From Isoetes taiwanensis (lineage: Eukaryota; Streptophyta; Lycopodiopsida; Isoetales; Isoetaceae), in the NCBI GenBank assembly GCA_021234155.1, contig JAJEKV010000110.1, positions 372,187 through 436,186 on the forward strand: a stretch of 64,000 nucleotides of DNA, given 5' to 3'. The translations under genes were made by a program, and so were the position numbers. The notes below the pieces were generated by a model, which saw only the letters and a list, made by a program, of their open reading frames with translations, did not search any database and had not been told where the DNA came from. Within the stretch, counting starts at the first letter, position 1, and each line of letters opens with the position of its first letter. This document shows positions 22,331 to 36,093 of this stretch, piece by piece.

Positions 22331-22364
22331 CAGGTCATTAGTGCGTTTGCTAGGTCACCTTGTT
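22331..22364 (-). repeat. Right terminal inverted repeat
   Basis: Ends TAGGTCACCTTGTT; inverted match to 13393-13426 with a single mismatch. It overlaps the second copy of the retroposon's target duplication, so the retroposon landed in the terminal repeat. Confidence 0.9.
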
Positions 22365-22368
22365 AATA

Positions 22369-24233
22369 GGGATTGTGCCTGCGCATGGCCTCTTGGAATT
22401 GTCGGGGCTAAGGAAGGGTATCAGACAAGGGTGCCCCCTAGCGCCGTATCTATTTCTGATTATGGCTAACCTTCTAACCTGTATGATGAAGGCTAAGATA
22501 GCTACTGGTATGTTCAATGGGCTACTTATTCCACCTTCAAATCAGAAATTGTCAATAATGCAGTATGCAGATGACACGTTTATTTTCCTGAGATATGATG
22601 ATGGTAGTTTCTCGGCATGTTGTGACATCCTGAATTCCTTCTACTCTATATCGGGGATTGGATTAAACCATGCTAAGTGTGCAGTTATCTGGCCATTTGA
22701 TTGTGAAGTAGATGTAAGGGTTAAGGCCTGGAATTATCGTGTAGTTAACTCAATGGAGACTGTGCAGCTTTTGGGAATGCCTTTAAATTTAGCAGAAAAT
22801 TTGAAAGGGTTATGGGTACCAATTGTGGAAAGGATCCGAAAAAAGGTAAATCTATGTTCCTGTAAGTCTCTCTCGACTATGGGTCGTGTGACAGTTGCAA
22901 ATGCTATTCTTAATGCCACTCATATTTACTATTCATCGGCAATAGTGGCCCAGAAGTATATATATGATCAGATCTTAGTCATAATTCGCAGGTTTATTTG
23001 GGGTAAGACAACCCGGGTGGCATGGACAGAAATGTGTCGGGATAGGAAGGATGGAGGGTTAGGCTGTAAAGACCCTATGACCCAAGGAAAAGCCCTTGCA
23101 GCAAAATTTGTATGGAGGGCCATTCAACAAGAAGCATCCCCTGCCTTGGAGTTTGTCCGGCATTGGCTTAGGCAAAGAAAGATAAAAGGAAGACCTTCCA
23201 CTCCTAGGGATGAGATTGCATCTTACTTCTACAAATTTAAAATGGGCTCAGGTACTTCTCCCGTGATGAGAAAGATATTGGGAGCTTGGCAAGAAGTACA
23301 AAATCTTTTCAGTCTAACAGATACCCCACGGGAGGCTGGGGGTTTAAGCTTATTTTGGAATATACAGATATGCGGGAGAGAGTTACTTCCACTGGCACTG
23401 ATTCACCCCCGGGTCTTTGGGAGATGGCGAGAAGCAGGGATTACCAAAGTTGCACACCTGTGGAAAAATAGCCATTGGATCTCCTGGATCAGGCTCAAAG
23501 CCCTGGTGCGTGGAGTTGGGGAAGGAGATAGAAGGATTTTTAGAATGATTATGGCAAATGTTAGTATGTTATCAGGGACTGTAGGAGAGGCTGAAAAGTG
23601 GCAAATTGAAGATGACATGGACTATAAAGTCAGGAAAGTTTATGGTTTATTAATATTGCCATCTCCGCTGCAAATAAGTTGGGACTAAATCAGGTAGAAA
23701 CCAAAAAACTACTGACCGAGTCCTGGAGCTCCTTATGCCCTAGAAAGATACAATTCTTTCGTTGGGCCTGCCTTCAAGAAGGGATATGTAGCATGACATG
23801 GCTATTGAATAGGGGAATCGTGCAGCATGACCACTGTCCATTGGGGTGTGGTGCCTCTGAGACAATGGACCACTTATTTTTTTGTCCAAATATAGGGGAT
23901 TTTTGGGGTTGGGTCAGTCCCATCATTGGGTTGGAGGTTCATCAAATGTCGTGGCCAGCTATTTTAGCAAGTACGGGCACAGACATAATCCGAGTCTCTC
24001 TCATCAACATATCACTGTGGTCTATTTGGAAACATAGATGTGGAGTTGCTCTTGGTGGGTTGCCTGTATCTCCAACTAAGATAAGGAACTCCTTCAACCA
24101 AGAGGTGGCCCTTATGGCCTTAGCTCACCATCGTAAGTTTGGACAGAACTATAACAGAGAATTGGATAAGATTGGAAGCATCAGCGGATTCTACACCTTC
24201 TTTAAGTGTCATTGGATCTCTGACGAAGGATAG
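22369..24233 (+). pseudogene. LINE D ORF2: internally deleted reverse transcriptase
   Basis: Begins with an endonuclease start (MASWNCRG near 22386). It jumps after the shared GGGCT straight into the reverse transcriptase at KGIRQGCPLAPYLF, so the endonuclease and the first RT blocks (roughly 1.5-2 kb) are missing. The catalytic block is QYADDTFIF (about 22560). Thumb and connection regions continue to about 23688, then a frame change leads to a zf-RVT-like end: FFRWACLQEGICSMTWLLNR with CPLGCGASETMDHLFFCP. It ends DEG-stop at 24233. L1-type plant LINE; not functional. Confidence 0.8.
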
Positions 24234-24534
24234 CTGGTGACTGGCCAGCTCTTCTACTGTGGGAAGGATGACTTCGCAACCTCTCTAGCATGGAAAAGGC
24301 TACCTCGTCCGTATAGTATTCTTTCCTGAGATGAAGAAGGGGGTTCCCTATAGTAATCCAGTGTTAGTGAAGAACGGACCCTAGTCATTAGAGTACATGC
24401 TAGACGGTGTGAAATCCCCCTCCCCCTTTGTGATAATTTTTTCAATCAACACCCGAGGGGGTATCTCATTGTACTACTAATTCTACTATTAATATTATAT
24501 ATACTCTTACCCTCAAAAAAAAAAAAAAAAAAAC
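24234..24534 (+). other. LINE D 3' UTR and poly(A)
   Basis: Non-coding stretch ending in an A-tract at about 24517-24534, the 3' end of the retrotransposon. Confidence 0.65.
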
Positions 24535-27500
24535 CTTTCAAGCCTGTTAAGACCATAAGAAACAACAGACTTTAGGCCTTATAGTTCCATTTGGAAAAAT
24601 AAGACCGTCAATTGCAATCCTAGAACTAGACAGGTGCAATCTAATTCTAGGCCCTGATAAGGAGCAAATCAAAATAAAGAATAGATCAGAAAGAAAAGCT
24701 TACATAGTACACACCAAGATTTTAAAGACATGGTTCAGAAAAGAATAGCTCAAGTACATAACATTTACAACATAGACAAAAGAAATATGATATTCAAATA
24801 TAAGAGATTGAGACATAAATCACATAACATTTCGAGCTTTAAAACAACAACATAACATATCGCAATAGTAAAGGAATGCTGCAGATCTGAGAATGATTCA
24901 TAAGTAGCATGTACAAAGCAACTGGTTTGCATAATATAATTTATGACTCAACCATCCATGGTGGTGGAACAATATATAACTTAAAACAGAGAAAAGTAAA
25001 TAGATGTCACCAAGAAGCTAACTTCCGAAGTTAAACATTCCAGATTCCAGATTTGAGCAGTGGTTTTTGCTCATTGAACACCATGGAAAACACCACATGG
25101 AGGGATAAGTCCGGTTACCTGCAGTGGAACCAAATGCAAGTTAGCCTAAACAGGGTAAATGCACAAGCCACATACAGGTAAGCTAAAGACCCATCCGGCT
25201 TAACGCCCTTCACCATTTGACAGTATTTACAGCCTAACAGCTTAAAAGAGAAATTACGGTTCATATTCTAGGCAATAGGCCAAGAGTAGTAAGAGGAGCG
25301 GATCAAATAGAAATAAATAGTAAGGCCAGCTATAAATCAGAAATGATACATGATTACGTTTCTAGCGGAAGTGGAGCTTACACTTAAGGAACATAACGAA
25401 ACTATCTAGAGTAGTATTCGTAAAGCTAACTAAGAGAACCTGAACAATTCAGCAGTGAAATACTAATTGCTTAGATGGGCAGTATAATAGCAAATTAAAG
25501 AGTGTAATAAGCTGGAATAAGGCTTAATAGCATTACTTTAAAAGAAATGGATAAGAGTCAACAAGCAGCAGTCTAATCCAGCAGCCTTATCCTTCTGTTA
25601 CAAGCTATTGAGGTTTACTTTTTCTGAAAATACATATTAAACAGCATATTCCCCCATAAGGGTACCAAACTAAAGTGGTTGAATTCCTAAAAACACAATA
25701 TATGCGTTCGTAGCTATATTTATGAGTCTGCACTAGGGTACCAGCAGAACATAAGACTATAAAACACAACGATTTAAGAGAATCATGCACATAAGTAATA
25801 TGTATAAGCTTCTGCTGGAGTTAAAGCTAAACCATGTGCAGGGCAGATCCATGCATTTTCAATAACTGGTCACACTCTCCCAAATATAAGCAAATGGCGG
25901 AGTCTTGCTATACAAATAGAGGAGCAATATATGAATGCAATACATGTAGCATAAATAATAGAGATCTAGAAACTTGATTACAACATCAATCATTTAGAGT
26001 AAAGAGAGACTGAAGCAAGAATAAGGCAAGATCCAATATAACACAAGGTCACAGTACTGTACAACGAACAGAATTTGGTCCCTTAGATTAAATTCACAAA
26101 CATATAGGCAAGCCTTTGAACACAGCAAAAGGGTCACAGATAATAAGCAGTGGCATATAGGGAAGCATCAAAAAGGGCTGCAACTAAATTCCAAAATCTA
26201 TCCATGTAAAATGAACATCCTAAGCAATATCTATAAATAATAAGCAGATAACTTATAGATTAGAATGTATGAGGCACTTAAAGCATTCGTTAAAAGAACA
26301 TAATAATGTATGAGGCAGTTAAAGCATTTGTTTAAAGACCATAAGTGAGCAGGCTGACATAGAATAGAATAAATAAAGAGAAATGGTGATGATCTATCAT
26401 ACACTAAGATCCTGGATGATCAAATAGAACAAACAGATAGAGCTTCATAGACCCAATAACTGTGAAAATAAATAGAGAAGAACTTCAACTAAAATTTCTG
26501 CAACAAAGTAGATCCGAGTACCTTTACTCCTGTTGGAGAATCACTCTAAGAAGATTAAACTAAGGCAGTTGCATAACTTGACTTATAATGAACATGAAAA
26601 AGAAGCAAGGTGAAATGAGATCTAGATTTATATCAAATAATGAACATGAAAAAGAAGCAAGGTGAAATGAGATCTAGATTTATATCAAGCACAAAACCTG
26701 ATTCGTCATGTTGGCGTTCTTGCCATCAGTTCGACCTTGAGAACCTCCATCAGAAGCAAGAAGCAGATAAAATCAGAAGCAGCTGCAGAGCTTGTAAACA
26801 TGAGTCACGACCTTGCTAACAGAGAGATTTGAGCAATACCAATACAACTGCGGCTGTAGAGCATCTATTTGCAGTTCGTATAGGTTCCAGTATGTGCAAG
26901 ATAGACAGAATAGGAAGAGATCCGTTGCCGTCGAGTTACATAGACAAGGGCAGTGGAGAAAAATGAACAGAAACGAAGAATTTTATGGGAAGCCAAGATA
27001 CATGGCCATAAACTGAGAGCCTACAGTGCGCATCACTCTGGCAGATCATTTGATTAGCCAAATCGGCCCGTCCCTGTGAAATCTGTATAGACGCTGGCTT
27101 GTGCAAATCAGAAGGAGAAGATAGACATCCGCTGCCGCTGCCATCGTGAACAAATTAGGTGATTCTGAAACCCTAAAGGGGAAATGTAGTATTTCACGAA
27201 AATAGGTTAATGGTTTTTTAGTCCAAATGGAAAAAATAAATTCCTTATAGCTAAGATGTTAACCACAGGAAATTTCTGCACAAAGGCTAGCAGTATACAA
27301 TCTGAAATTTCAAAGCTTAAAAAATATTATGGGACGCCATTTGTTTACAGCTCTACGGTTCTATGCAATAGGATATGTGACTAAGACAATTTGTTGCTAA
27401 AACGCCCCATAGGGATTAAGCTTTTATGAAGATTGAACAGCATGTTGGACTAGGAGCCTTAGACTGGGAGCCATACATTTATCTGGTCTTAATATTGAAC

Positions 27501-27714
27501 GACAAGGCACTCAACATTGTAAAACATTCATATGTCATAAAGAGGTAGCTGCCATATCCATCTTTCAAGAAGGAAATAGGAATACATCATGTCTTATGTA
27601 ACAAAGACCAGACCATTGGAGGCATGATTTTGAGGAGATTCAACAGCCACTATCATATACAAAATGGGGATAAAGTAAGATGCTTTGTGTAGTCATGGAA
27701 ACCTCATAATATTA
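24535..27714. other. AT-rich gene-free region with two short tandem duplications
   Basis: No gene supported. A 52-bp unit (GAACATGAAAAAGAAGCAAG..) is duplicated at about 26587-26690, and a unit of about 40 bp (ATGTATGAGGCA..AAAGCATT) at about 26262-26340. Around 27146 the minus strand has a plant-like leader (CCTTTAGGGTTTC) before an ATG followed by a short Ala-rich ORF. It could be a first exon of an untraced gene, but no further exons were found. Confidence 0.4.
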
Positions 27715-27737
27715 AAAAAAAAAAAAAAAAAAAAAAA

Positions 27738-28370
27738 ATTGTCGGGGCTTCCCATGGCGAAGGGAGACGATCTCAACTTCGGTGGTGGCCGATATGGACC
27801 TCATTTTTCCTCGTGGAAACATGGGAGCATCTTTGGGCATAGACTACCCGAGCTTGCCGGGATACCATCACTACTCGTCTTCAATGAATGCACAGAAAGC
27901 GGGGGCATGGAGGGTCACTTGCTACTACCTGGGACAGCCGCGCGGTCGGTTTCGCGGTACAAACATAACGGTACCTATGGATGCGCGCACTGGGTGCGGT
28001 GGTAGCCCCTCTTTGTGGTGGCCTGCTACTTCCCACATGCTGAAAGCAACTTCTATCACAACCATCCAGGTGTGGATAGGTTGGAGCCTTATGTCGATCT
28101 ATAGGATGACATGTACAGCAGCACAAGTAGCAGGGTAGGGTCATGCTCGTTGGAGACTTCAATGCCCGCACTGGCACGGAACCTCTCGCAGATGATGTGT
28201 TGCAGCTGAGCCCTTCAGCAGAAGCTTGGCCACGGGCATCAGCTGACATTCAGGTCTCGCGCTATGGGAGGCAGTTGTTGCTGCTTTGCAGTATCTTTGA
28301 CCTTGTGATTTGCAATGGACTAACACTGACCCCAATTTTTTGTCCACTATTGAAACGATTAGTTTTTTTT
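27738..28370 (+). pseudogene. LINE F endonuclease fragment
   Basis: Starts right after an A-tract (about 27713-27738) with NCRGFPWRRETIST, then in changing frames FPHAESNFY, PGVDRLEPYVDL, and the APE-type catalytic signature MLVGDFNARTG (about 28142), then YGRQLLLLCSIFDLVICNGL. Several frame changes; no RT follows. It is a fragment of an APE-type LINE of a different subfamily from LINE A. Confidence 0.75.
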
Positions 28371-28439
28371 GGTACACATGTACTTTATTCAAAGGTCACA
28401 GAAAAACCTACATGTGGATCTGTGGAGATGTGGTTTTAC

Positions 28440-28690
28440 TAATTGATGGTGTTGTTTTTTTCACAGACAAGGAATGTCCACTGTTATTTTTTTAAGGAGC
28501 TGTGGTTTTTGTTTTTTAGGAGGTGTGGTCTTTTAAGGAGGTATGTTTTTTGTTGGTTTTTGTTTTTGAGGTGGTGGTGTTTTTAAGGGGGTGTAGTTTT
28601 TGAAGGTGTGGTTTATAAGTAAGTGTAGTTTTTAAGGAGGTTTTTTTTTAAAGGATGTATGGTTCTCTAAAGAGGTGTGATATTTTAAGG
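28440..28690. repeat. Degenerate GT-rich minisatellite
   Basis: Roughly ten diverged copies of a short unit like TTTTTAAGGAGGTGTGG. No coding potential. Confidence 0.6.
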
Positions 28691-29029
28691 TTCTTTATAG
28701 CCAATTTTGTAAGCACCAATATACAATCATTGCACTACTCCCATCCATATGACACCCCATAAAGTATTCATGTTGTCATTACATGCCATGTGTAAAAATG
28801 CAATATCTCATCTATTGTCCCTCTACCCTTCATGCTATAAGAAAACTAGAATGCAAAGGCATATTAAGATTCCAGAATTGAGTTGAATTGAATTTAACAT
28901 TAACATCCATGGGGACCAACAAGTTTATCAGATCATGTGCGTGGGTGCGTGCGTGAGAGAGAGAAATGAAATGAAATGAAATGAAATTTTATTTTCGTCT
29001 ACGAGACCGAAATGCCTATGAGACGGGTA

Positions 29030-29340
29030 AAAGCATGTTAGGGTGTACCACTTTTGGAACCTGCAAAAGTACATACACTAGGTACTTCAGAACTGGGTAC
29101 TTTCTCATTTTTCTTTTCATTAAAACTAGTACAAAAGTCCAAAATAAAAGTCAAGGACGTGTTAATATTTAAAGGTAAGATAAATATAATGCTATCTAAG
29201 CCCAAAATATATATAAAAGTTCTAAAATGTACCTTTTATTGACATATTACACAGGTACCCAGTACCCAGTCCTGGGTACCTTTTTAGGTACTTTTTTAGT
29301 CACTAAATAATACTTTTTAAGGGACACCCTAACATGCTTT
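29030..29340. mobile_element. MITE-like insertion in LINE A 3' UTR
   Basis: About 311 bp, AT-rich and non-coding, with 17-bp perfect terminal inverted repeats AAAGCATGTTAGGGTGT (29030-29046) and its complement (29324-29340). Internal GGTACC/GGGTAC-type words are also repeated. No clear target duplication was found. Confidence 0.75.
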
Positions 29341-29567
29341 CACCCAGACATTACAAAATACATTCAAAGTTGTAAAACAGATCATCCAGTGCGTCTTCTG
29401 AGAATAACACACTGGGCTCTTCTATCTCTACCTCTTCTATCTTTTGTTTTTTCAAACATTCATCCCTCTGGTTGAGGATATCAACAATGCACTCCCCTAT
29501 AACTGATCCTGGATACTGGAAAAACCCATCCAAAGAGACAGCATCAATCCCATGTTTGGCTCTTACC

Positions 29568-29903
29568 TCAGAATAAGCAGCGACACCGAAGTAGGACATG
29601 GGCCTCATCCTCCACCACTCCTTCAGTACAGACCTTGCAGTGCCTAAGATTATGTGCAATATCCGCCCATCTTCCGATCTCCACACCGAGTCGGTGTGAA
29701 CTTAGCCGTATTCTAGCAATTGTTTGTCTATGTTTCACTGATATCTGTTCCACAAGATAGTGTGGTGTCTGCATTGCAGGATTTATCTGGGTCCTATAGT
29801 ATTCTTTCTTTACTGCTGGTACGCTCCACGACTTGTCGAGGAAGCTCTTTCGAACCCACCCCTCAATATCTTCTTTGTGCATCTGTAATTCCTGGATGTT
29901 CAT
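29568..29903 (-). pseudogene. LINE A C-terminal Cys/His region
   Basis: Continues ORF2 after a frame change near 29900. Contains RLSSHRLGVEIGRW and HCKVC..EDEAHVLLRC, the zinc-knuckle-like end also present in LINE C (CKVCGEDEVEDEEHVVLQ). In the family this region follows the RT thumb. Confidence 0.65.
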
Positions 29904-32683
29904 CCCCCACCTCGTAAGCCACCTGCCAATATCTGCATACCAACCTTCTCTCTGGTTTCCTCCATAGCAAGTCTCGGTAGGCTATTGCTTGGCATACCAT
30001 ATTTGACTTTACATACATAGCGCAAAAGTCTACACATTGCTTCGGCTTCTAAGGACATCATTCCACACTCCACAAGCATCATGTCGTATGGCGTTTGCAT
30101 CTTCGTCCCTAACTCAGTGTGAAAGAATTTTTTTTGTATCTTTTCCACCTTTCTCCAACTATCATTGGCAAGGCCCGGCCCCCACACTTCGCAACCATAA
30201 AGCAGTACCGTCTGAACAAGGACTTTATAGAGCATGCGTTTCATCTCAAAGTTCCAGATGTCAGCGTTCACACACTTCCGCTGCATAGCATAGAGAGCTT
30301 TTAGTCCAGCATTTACTCTGTGTTCAACTGCTTGATTCCAATTAGGGCTCTTGTCTACAATCAGCCCCAAGTATTTATAATTCTCCATCACTTCCACTTG
30401 TTTACCCTTAAAGGAGACATGGACATGATCTGTTTTGTTCGCCCCAAAGACCACCACTTTGGTCTTATCCAGATTTACCTGCATGCCTTTGGCGTTACAG
30501 AAATTTTCAAGCACATCTAAGTGTCTCTGAAGCCCTTGTATGCTTCGCGATAGTAGCACCACATCATCCGCATACAACAAAAGCATAAGTATATACCCAT
30601 GCAAAGGCGTACCATCTCCTCCATGTGCCCTTATCCAACTCTCAAGCTGGTCTATAAAAAGGCCAAACAGGGTGGGTGACAGAGGACACCCCTGCTTCAC
30701 TCCCATGTTACTTTCCACCACTTCACTACACAGCTCTACAAAGGGGGATGATAACTGTACAAGAACCTTCTCATAAAGGATGTTTACTGCATGTCTGAGT
30801 TCCTTTGGGATATCCAAGTCCACCAACCTTTGCCATAAATTTTGCCTGTTTACCATGTCAAAAGCCTTGCTAAAATCCACAAAAACCGCATACATGGGCT
30901 TCTTTTTTCCAACTACCGAGTCCATCATTGCGCGAAGGGTGACCAAATGATCGGTTGTAGACTTCTTAGGCCTGAAACCTGCTTGCCCTATTGCTCTGGC
31001 ATTATGCTCTTCTGCCCATATGCTTATCTTCCGCTCAAGTATAGAGGCAAATAATTTCGCGTAGAGACTACCAACCATAATGGTGCGGTAGTTACCTGGC
31101 ACAGTCTCATCTCCTGATTTATGCAGTGGCACCACCCTGTTGACCTGCCATGTAGCAGGAAAGCCATCCCGCAGGGCCATATTAAACATCTCCATCAATT
31201 TATTTGCAATTTCTTCCCCGGCCCATTTAAGCATTTCGGCCATCAGGCCATAAGCATCCGCAGCCTTGCCATTTGCCAATCTCTTGAGCCCCTCCTGAAC
31301 ATCCTCTATAGTAAAAGTAAGCAGATCATCTATATTGCACTTCTCTTCTGTCATCTTAGCCTCCACCCCTGGTACATTATATAGCTTTCGCACATGTGCA
31401 ATAAGCATATCCACCTGCAGCCCATTGCTCTTATGCTTCAAAGGTTTAAGCCTGTTCCAGAATTTCTTTGGGTCAACCAGCAGTTCACCTAGCATTTTCT
31501 CATGCTTATGATGTAGGTATGTCCGCTTTTTGTGTTTGATCAGTTTAACATATGCTTTTCTTTCCCGATCCTTATCCACCCCTTGTGCTGCTTTGAATCT
31601 CAATCGTTGCTGCTTACATTCTGTATCAAACCAACCATTACATGGTAGTCCCATCCGTTGACGATGAGAAACAAAAAATTCCTCCGCTGATTCAAGCAAT
31701 ATCTTGGTTAACGTGTCACTCATATCGTGTATTGTGACAGGCCATATGCAAGAGAGTGTTTTCTGATCGCACATTTTGCCGTACTCAGGTGCTTTATTGT
31801 AATTGAGATGCATTCGCTTATTCTTGGCCAAGCTTTTCTGCTGCACATGCTGCCATTGCACATGAATCGTGATGGATACTGGAACATGATCTGAGTTTTC
31901 GTTTTCATCACCAATGTGTACGCTAATAACCTGTTCTGTGAAAGAGGGCTTAGCAATAATGTAATCTACCATGCTTGCGTTTTTACATGTACATTTACCC
32001 GACCCTGGGTATCTATCTGCACCATTGAAAATTACCATCTCAAACCCGCTGCACAAGTGCAAGACATGACGTCCCTGAGGGGTTGGCCATTTCACTCTGT
32101 CATCTGATACCCTGTTCCACCCAGTTATCTTTAGTTCATCTTTATCCAGCATTTCCAGCCATTCTGCTTCCCCATCTGAGCTGACCATGGCTGCCTGATG
32201 ATTTCCAGTGCGACCATTAAAGTCTCCTAATAGCAAAATTTCCCCTGCCAGACTTAATGCTAATATATCATGTTCCAAATGGAAGAACGGGTCATCCTTG
32301 TCCAGATTTCCCTTGTTATAAACAGGTGACTCCCTTGGTGGGAAATAACATCCCGCCACATATATTGTCCCATTCCTGCCAGGCAATCCAATCCAAATGT
32401 ATTGCGCTGATGATTTATGTGCCAACACTTCTACTGCATGTGCTATTTCATTTCTAGCATAACAAGCAATGCCTCCAGTACCTTTCAGTTTCCACCCTTT
32501 ATTGTTCCATACAGAATGCAATAATTTAAAGCCATATATATCTGGGAGCCCCTTCTCTTCATGTTCACAGGTTTCCAAAAAGAAAATTACATCTATGTCT
32601 TTTAGCAAATCTACTATAGTACATATCTTACTATGCTTTAAAGTGTTTATATTCCAACAGACTAACCTGGCGGTCGATATTTC
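29900..32683 (-). CDS. LINE A ORF2: APE endonuclease plus reverse transcriptase
   Basis: Open for more than 900 codons. Endonuclease: VCWNINTLKHSK, FLETCEHE (metal-binding Glu), LLLGDFNGRTG and SDHVPVSI (catalytic Asp-His). Reverse transcriptase: VVPLHKSGDE, GQAGFRPKKSTTDHL, YAVFVDFSKAFD, GVKQGCPLSPTLFG and the catalytic LLYADDVVLL (about 30560). Function: nicks target DNA and copies LINE RNA at the nick. The frame is open back to a single TAG at 32684-32686, which is also the stop of ORF1 in the same frame. No convincing ATG precedes the endonuclease, so start choice is open. The domains look intact, but the C-terminus is shifted at about 29900. Confidence 0.85.
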   Translation of the reverse strand, partial: EISTARLVCWNINTLKHSKICTIVDLLKDIDVIFFLETCEHEEKGLPDIYGFKLLHSVWNNKGWKLKGTGGIACYARNEIAHAVEVLAHKSSAQYIWIGLPGRNGTIYVAGCYFPPRESPVYNKGNLDKDDPFFHLEHDILALSLAGEILLLGDFNGRTGNHQAAMVSSDGEAEWLEMLDKDELKITGWNRVSDDRVKWPTPQGRHVLHLCSGFEMVIFNGADRYPGSGKCTCKNASMVDYIIAKPSFTEQVISVHIGDENENSDHVPVSITIHVQWQHVQQKSLAKNKRMHLNYNKAPEYGKMCDQKTLSCIWPVTIHDMSDTLTKILLESAEEFFVSHRQRMGLPCNGWFDTECKQQRLRFKAAQGVDKDRERKAYVKLIKHKKRTYLHHKHEKMLGELLVDPKKFWNRLKPLKHKSNGLQVDMLIAHVRKLYNVPGVEAKMTEEKCNIDDLLTFTIEDVQEGLKRLANGKAADAYGLMAEMLKWAGEEIANKLMEMFNMALRDGFPATWQVNRVVPLHKSGDETVPGNYRTIMVGSLYAKLFASILERKISIWAEEHNARAIGQAGFRPKKSTTDHLVTLRAMMDSVVGKKKPMYAVFVDFSKAFDMVNRQNLWQRLVDLDIPKELRHAVNILYEKVLVQLSSPFVELCSEVVESNMGVKQGCPLSPTLFGLFIDQLESWIRAHGGDGTPLHGYILMLLLYADDVVLLSRSIQGLQRHLDVLENFCNAKGMQVNLDKTKVVVFGANKTDHVHVSFKGKQVEVMENYKYLGLIVDKSPNWNQAVEHRVNAGLKALYAMQRKCVNADIWNFEMKRMLYKVLVQTVLLYGCEVWGPGLANDSWRKVEKIQKKFFHTELGTKMQTPYDMMLVECGMMSLEAEAMCRLLRYVCKVKYGMPSNSLPRLAMEETREKVGMQILAGGLRGGG

Positions 32684-33083
32684 CTATGCATCTTCTACCA
32701 CCGCTTTTCCACCCCTCCAATAAGCCCGTTTACCAGCTGCTCTGGCCTCTTTCATCCTTGAGATATCTTCCTTCCTTTGCTGGAATTGAGCTCTAGTTAA
32801 ATCGTCATTGATCCAAATATATTTTCCCTTGAGCAGTTGCTCGCTTCTGCATAACCCGCGCTTTAGCCTCTTTGCTTGCACATTTCACCAGAATATTTCT
32901 TGTTCCATCGCCCTTCTTCCCAATCCGATATGCATCCAGAATATCTACCTGTACCTGCATGTTTCCTGCCAGGAAGTTTTCTACCACCGCACTAGTGTTC
33001 TCGTTCTCTTCTTCTAGTAACCCCGATATTCTGAAATTATTTGCTTTCATTTCCCTCTCATGCATGTCAGCTAGCTGCTCCAT
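32684..33083 (-). pseudogene. LINE A ORF1: L1-ORF1-like RNA-binding protein
   Basis: RRM-like core NNFRISGLLEEENEN, VVENFLAGNMQVQVDILDAYR and RNILVKCASKEAKARVM. One frame change then leads to the C-terminal domain LLKGKYIWINDDLTRAQFQQ, ending KAVVEDA-stop. The layout matches ORF1 of LINE D and the relic at 61127-61624. Likely role: nucleic acid chaperone. Confidence 0.65.
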
Positions 33084-33185
33084 TTTCCCGTTCAGTATAT
33101 CTATTGCTTCTTGGAAGCCCTCATTGCTATTATACTCTGGGTTAGCTGGTTCATTCCTGATAGATGCTGCTTCCGAAATGCTAGC

Positions 33186-36093
<2,908 letters not shown>

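Larger units (their letters stand above)
13393..22364. mobile_element. TIR DNA transposon carrying DDE transposase and ParB-methyltransferase genes
   Basis: 8,972 bp bounded by 34-bp terminal inverted repeats with one mismatch and flanked by AATA. It holds two divergent intron-containing genes: the minus-strand DUF7869-like transposase (17286 to 13941) and the plus-strand ParB-like/DNA methyltransferase (18207 to 21635). They share a promoter region of about 0.9 kb. The element is peppered with CTATGCGCGCATAG copies in non-coding parts. A subterminal word AAAAAGGAATCT occurs in the same orientation near both ends (13439-13450 and 21901-21912). It sits inside a LINE, between ORF1 and the ORF2 start. 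I know of no described plant transposon superfamily with this gene pair; that judgement rests on memory only. Confidence 0.85.
28970..33184 (-). mobile_element. LINE A, near full-length non-LTR retrotransposon
   Basis: Minus-strand LINE with ORF1 (33083-32684), ORF2 (about 32683-29900), a C-terminal zinc-knuckle piece (29903-29568) and a 3' end formed by ATTTC pentanucleotide repeats next to a TC tract (28960-28990). The 5' end abuts the TC/GA microsatellite at 33186. Its 3' UTR is split by a MITE-like insertion at 29030-29340. Confidence 0.8.

Noticed and set aside
27070-27180. Minus-strand ATG with Ala-rich start and a CCTTTAGGGTTTC leader as a gene
   Set aside because: Only one short open piece; no second exon, domain or matching splice chain found over the next 2.6 kb.
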